DNA of 7,149 nt, taken from positions 1-7,149 of the forward strand of contig SKJO01000270.1 of assembly GCA_007121975.1 (NCBI GenBank). The letters are read 5' to 3'. This document shows positions 5,745 to 7,149 of this stretch, piece after piece. The stretch is from Nitriliruptoraceae bacterium. GTDB taxonomy: Bacteria; Actinomycetota; Nitriliruptoria; Nitriliruptorales; Nitriliruptoraceae. Within the stretch, counting starts at the first letter, position 1, and each line of letters starts with the position of its first letter. A program made the translations under genes and the position numbers. A model generated the notes under the pieces. That model ran no database searches, was not told the DNA's origin, and worked only from the letters and a program-made list of their open reading frames with translations.

Positions 5745-6336
5745 CGTCGTCCGCGTCGTCGGAGGCCTGACCGGTCGCCTTGGCCACCGCCGCCGCGATC
5801 TGCTCGTCGGTGAAGTCCTCGTCGTCGAGGTCCTCGTCGAGGTCCTCGTCGGCGACGTCGTCGAGCAGGGCGGTGCCGGCCGCGGCCGGTGCGGCCGCCT
5901 CGCGGCGCCGACGCCGACCGAACAACCCCCGCATGCGGCCCTGCTTGGCATCCTCGATGAGCTCGTCACCCGCTTGGTCGCCGAGCTCCACCAGCTCGAT
6001 GATCGCCATCGGGGCGTTGTCGCCCTTACGGGGATCGAGCTTGTAGATCCGGGTATAGCCGCCGTTGCGGTCCGCGAAGCGCGGCGCGATGTCCTCGAAC
6101 AGGTACGCGACCACGTCACGGTCGGTGAGCTTGGCCAGGACCTGGCGGCGGGCGTGCAGGTCGCCCTGCTTGGCCTTGGTGATCAGGCGCTCGGCGTAGG
6201 GGCGCAGTTCCTTGGCCTTGGCCTGGGTGGTGCGGATCCGGCCGTGACGGAACAGGTCACTGGCCAGGCCGGCGAGCATCAGCTTCTGGTGCGCCGGGCC
6301 ACTGCCCAGCCGGGGTCCGCGCTTGGGGGTCGGCAT
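5722..6336 (-). CDS. rplQ: Large ribosomal subunit protein bL17 with acidic C-terminal extension
   Basis: L17 lies near the exit of the 50S peptide tunnel. Residues 1-117 are the conserved domain: PKRGPRLGSGPAHQKLMLAG at the N-terminus, RIRTTQAKAKELRPYAERLI (33-52), and GGYTRIYKL then PMAIIELVEL at its end. The total of 204 residues far exceeds the 120-130 typical of L17. The extra part is a basic stretch (RGLFGRRRRRE, 136-146), an Ala/Pro linker, and a tail (159-204) in which 22 of 46 residues are Asp or Glu. C-terminal extensions on L17 are known in actinobacteria, though this one is long. The ATG at 6336 has GAGGAG seven bases upstream. It follows rpoA by 46 bases and overlaps the likely truA start. 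Confidence 0.97.
   Translation of the reverse strand: MPTPKRGPRLGSGPAHQKLMLAGLASDLFRHGRIRTTQAKAKELRPYAERLITKAKQGDLHARRQVLAKLTDRDVVAYLFEDIAPRFADRNGGYTRIYKLDPRKGDNAPMAIIELVELGDQAGDELIEDAKQGRMRGLFGRRRRREAAAPAAAGTALLDDVADEDLDEDLDDEDFTDEQIAAAVAKATGQASDDADDDEDDARA
5824..5849 (-). repeat. 12-base tandem repeat inside the acidic tail of rplQ
   Basis: On the plus strand GTCGAGGTCCTC occurs twice back to back (5824-5835 and 5836-5847), with partial units on either side. It encodes the repeating Glu-Asp-Leu-Asp of the acidic tail and suggests growth by slippage. Confidence 0.6.
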
Positions 6337-6343
6337 CGTTGGT

Positions 6344-6349
6344 CTCCTC
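6344..6349 (-). promoter_or_regulatory. Ribosome binding site of rplQ
   Basis: GAGGAG on the minus strand, seven bases before the rplQ ATG and within the 46-base gap after rpoA, fixes the start at 6336. Confidence 0.65.
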
Positions 6350-6382
6350 GGGGCGGGTCGCTCTCAGCAACGGGACGGGCGC

Positions 6383-7149
6383 TCACTCCTTGAGCGCGAT
6401 GCCGAGCTCCGCGAGCTTGTCACGGACCTCGTCGACGGACTTGGAGCCGAAGTTGCGGATGTCGAGCAGTTCCTGGGCGGTCTTGTCCATCAACTCGCCG
6501 ACGGTGGCCACGCCCTCGCGCTTGAGGCAGTTGTAGGAGCGCACCGACAGATCGAGGTCCTCGATGGGACGCTGGGAGACCGGGTCGGCGCCGATGCCCG
6601 CGAGCGCCTCTTCGGGCGAGACCACGATCCCGCCGGGGCCGCTGGGCTCGAACTCGGCGAACTGCTCGAACAGGGCCTTGAGTGTATGCCCCGCCGAGGA
6701 CAGCGCCTGGGCCGGGGTCAACGATCCGTCGGTCTGGACCTCGAGCACGAGCTTGTCGTAGTTGGTCATCTGCTCAACGCGGGCGGACTCGACGCGGTAG
6801 GACACCCGCCGGATCGGGCTGAACACCGAGTCGATCGCGATCACGCCGATCGGGTCCTTGTCGCCCTTGTTGGCGTCCGAGGTGCGGTAGCCCCGCCCCC
6901 GTTCCACGGTCAGGTACATCTCGAGGTGGCCGTTGGCGTTCAACGTGGCGATGTGCAGGTCTTCGTTGACCACCTCGACCTGCGAGGGCGCGAAGATGTT
7001 CTCGGCGGTGAGCACGCCGGGACCGTCACCGCCGAGGAAGATCTCCACCGGTTCGTCGGACTCGGAGCGCACGACCAGATCCTTGATGTTGAGGATCATG
7101 TCCGTGACGTCTTCCTTGACCCCTTCGATGGCGTCGAACTCGTGGAGCA
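6383..7149 (-). CDS. rpoA: DNA-directed RNA polymerase subunit alpha (partial, N-terminus outside window)
   Basis: The last 254 residues of alpha are visible, starting LHEFDAIEGVKEDVTDMILN. This aligns with E. coli alpha from about residue 65, so roughly 64 residues are missing. The internal ATG at 7099 is not the start. The N-terminal domain (visible 1-160) includes VERGRGYR (81-88), IDSVFSPIRRVSYRVESARV (105-124) and EQMTNYDKLVLEV; it dimerises and assembles beta and beta-prime. A Gly/Pro linker (about 166-190) leads to the C-terminal domain (196-250): EDLDLSVRSYNCLKREGV then NFGSKSVDEV. That domain binds UP elements and activators, and the Arg of SVRS matches the DNA-contacting Arg265 of E. 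coli. It is the distal gene of the S13-S11-S4-alpha-L17 type cluster, followed by rplQ. Confidence 0.98.
   Translation of the reverse strand, partial: LHEFDAIEGVKEDVTDMILNIKDLVVRSESDEPVEIFLGGDGPGVLTAENIFAPSQVEVVNEDLHIATLNANGHLEMYLTVERGRGYRTSDANKGDKDPIGVIAIDSVFSPIRRVSYRVESARVEQMTNYDKLVLEVQTDGSLTPAQALSSAGHTLKALFEQFAEFEPSGPGGIVVSPEEALAGIGADPVSQRPIEDLDLSVRSYNCLKREGVATVGELMDKTAQELLDIRNFGSKSVDEVRDKLAELGIALKE

Noticed and set aside
5745..6119. Upstream extension of truA
   Set aside because: It overlaps most of rplQ and encodes Arg/Ser/Thr-rich shadow sequence; TruA homology begins near VRVRLDLAYDG.

Overview
The window is a GC-rich stretch of actinobacterial chromosome in which every supportable gene lies on the minus strand. 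Three things point to Actinobacteria: the gene order rpoA - rplQ - truA - rplM - rpsI - glmM, an L17 protein with a long acidic tail, and an F420-type luciferase-like oxidoreductase. No rRNA or other marker is present to fix a class. The strong G/C bias at third codon positions leaves long antisense reading frames open on the plus strand; these are shadows.

In transcription order (right to left), the window opens inside rpoA (RNA polymerase alpha; start outside the window). It continues with rplQ (bL17) and truA (tRNA pseudouridine synthase), whose likely start overlaps the end of rplQ. A 284-base gap follows. It holds a good SigA-type promoter and a leader of about 226 nt with nested hairpins and a 9-base tandem repeat. 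The leader runs into rplM (uL13) and rpsI (uS9). A perfect 22-base GC palindrome separates rpsI from glmM (phosphoglucosamine mutase, cell-wall precursor synthesis). Next comes a probable F420-dependent LLM-class oxidoreductase. After a 195-base gap there is a secreted or membrane-anchored protein of unknown function with propeller-like repeats, which runs off the left edge.

The first six genes are a conserved information-processing and cell-wall block: transcription, ribosome assembly, tRNA modification and UDP-GlcNAc supply. The last two genes are accessory, and their link to the block is only positional. I see no CRISPR array, insertion sequence, tRNA, rRNA or defence system. The parts most worth a second look are the rplM leader, the rpsI-glmM hairpin and the unrecognised secreted protein.
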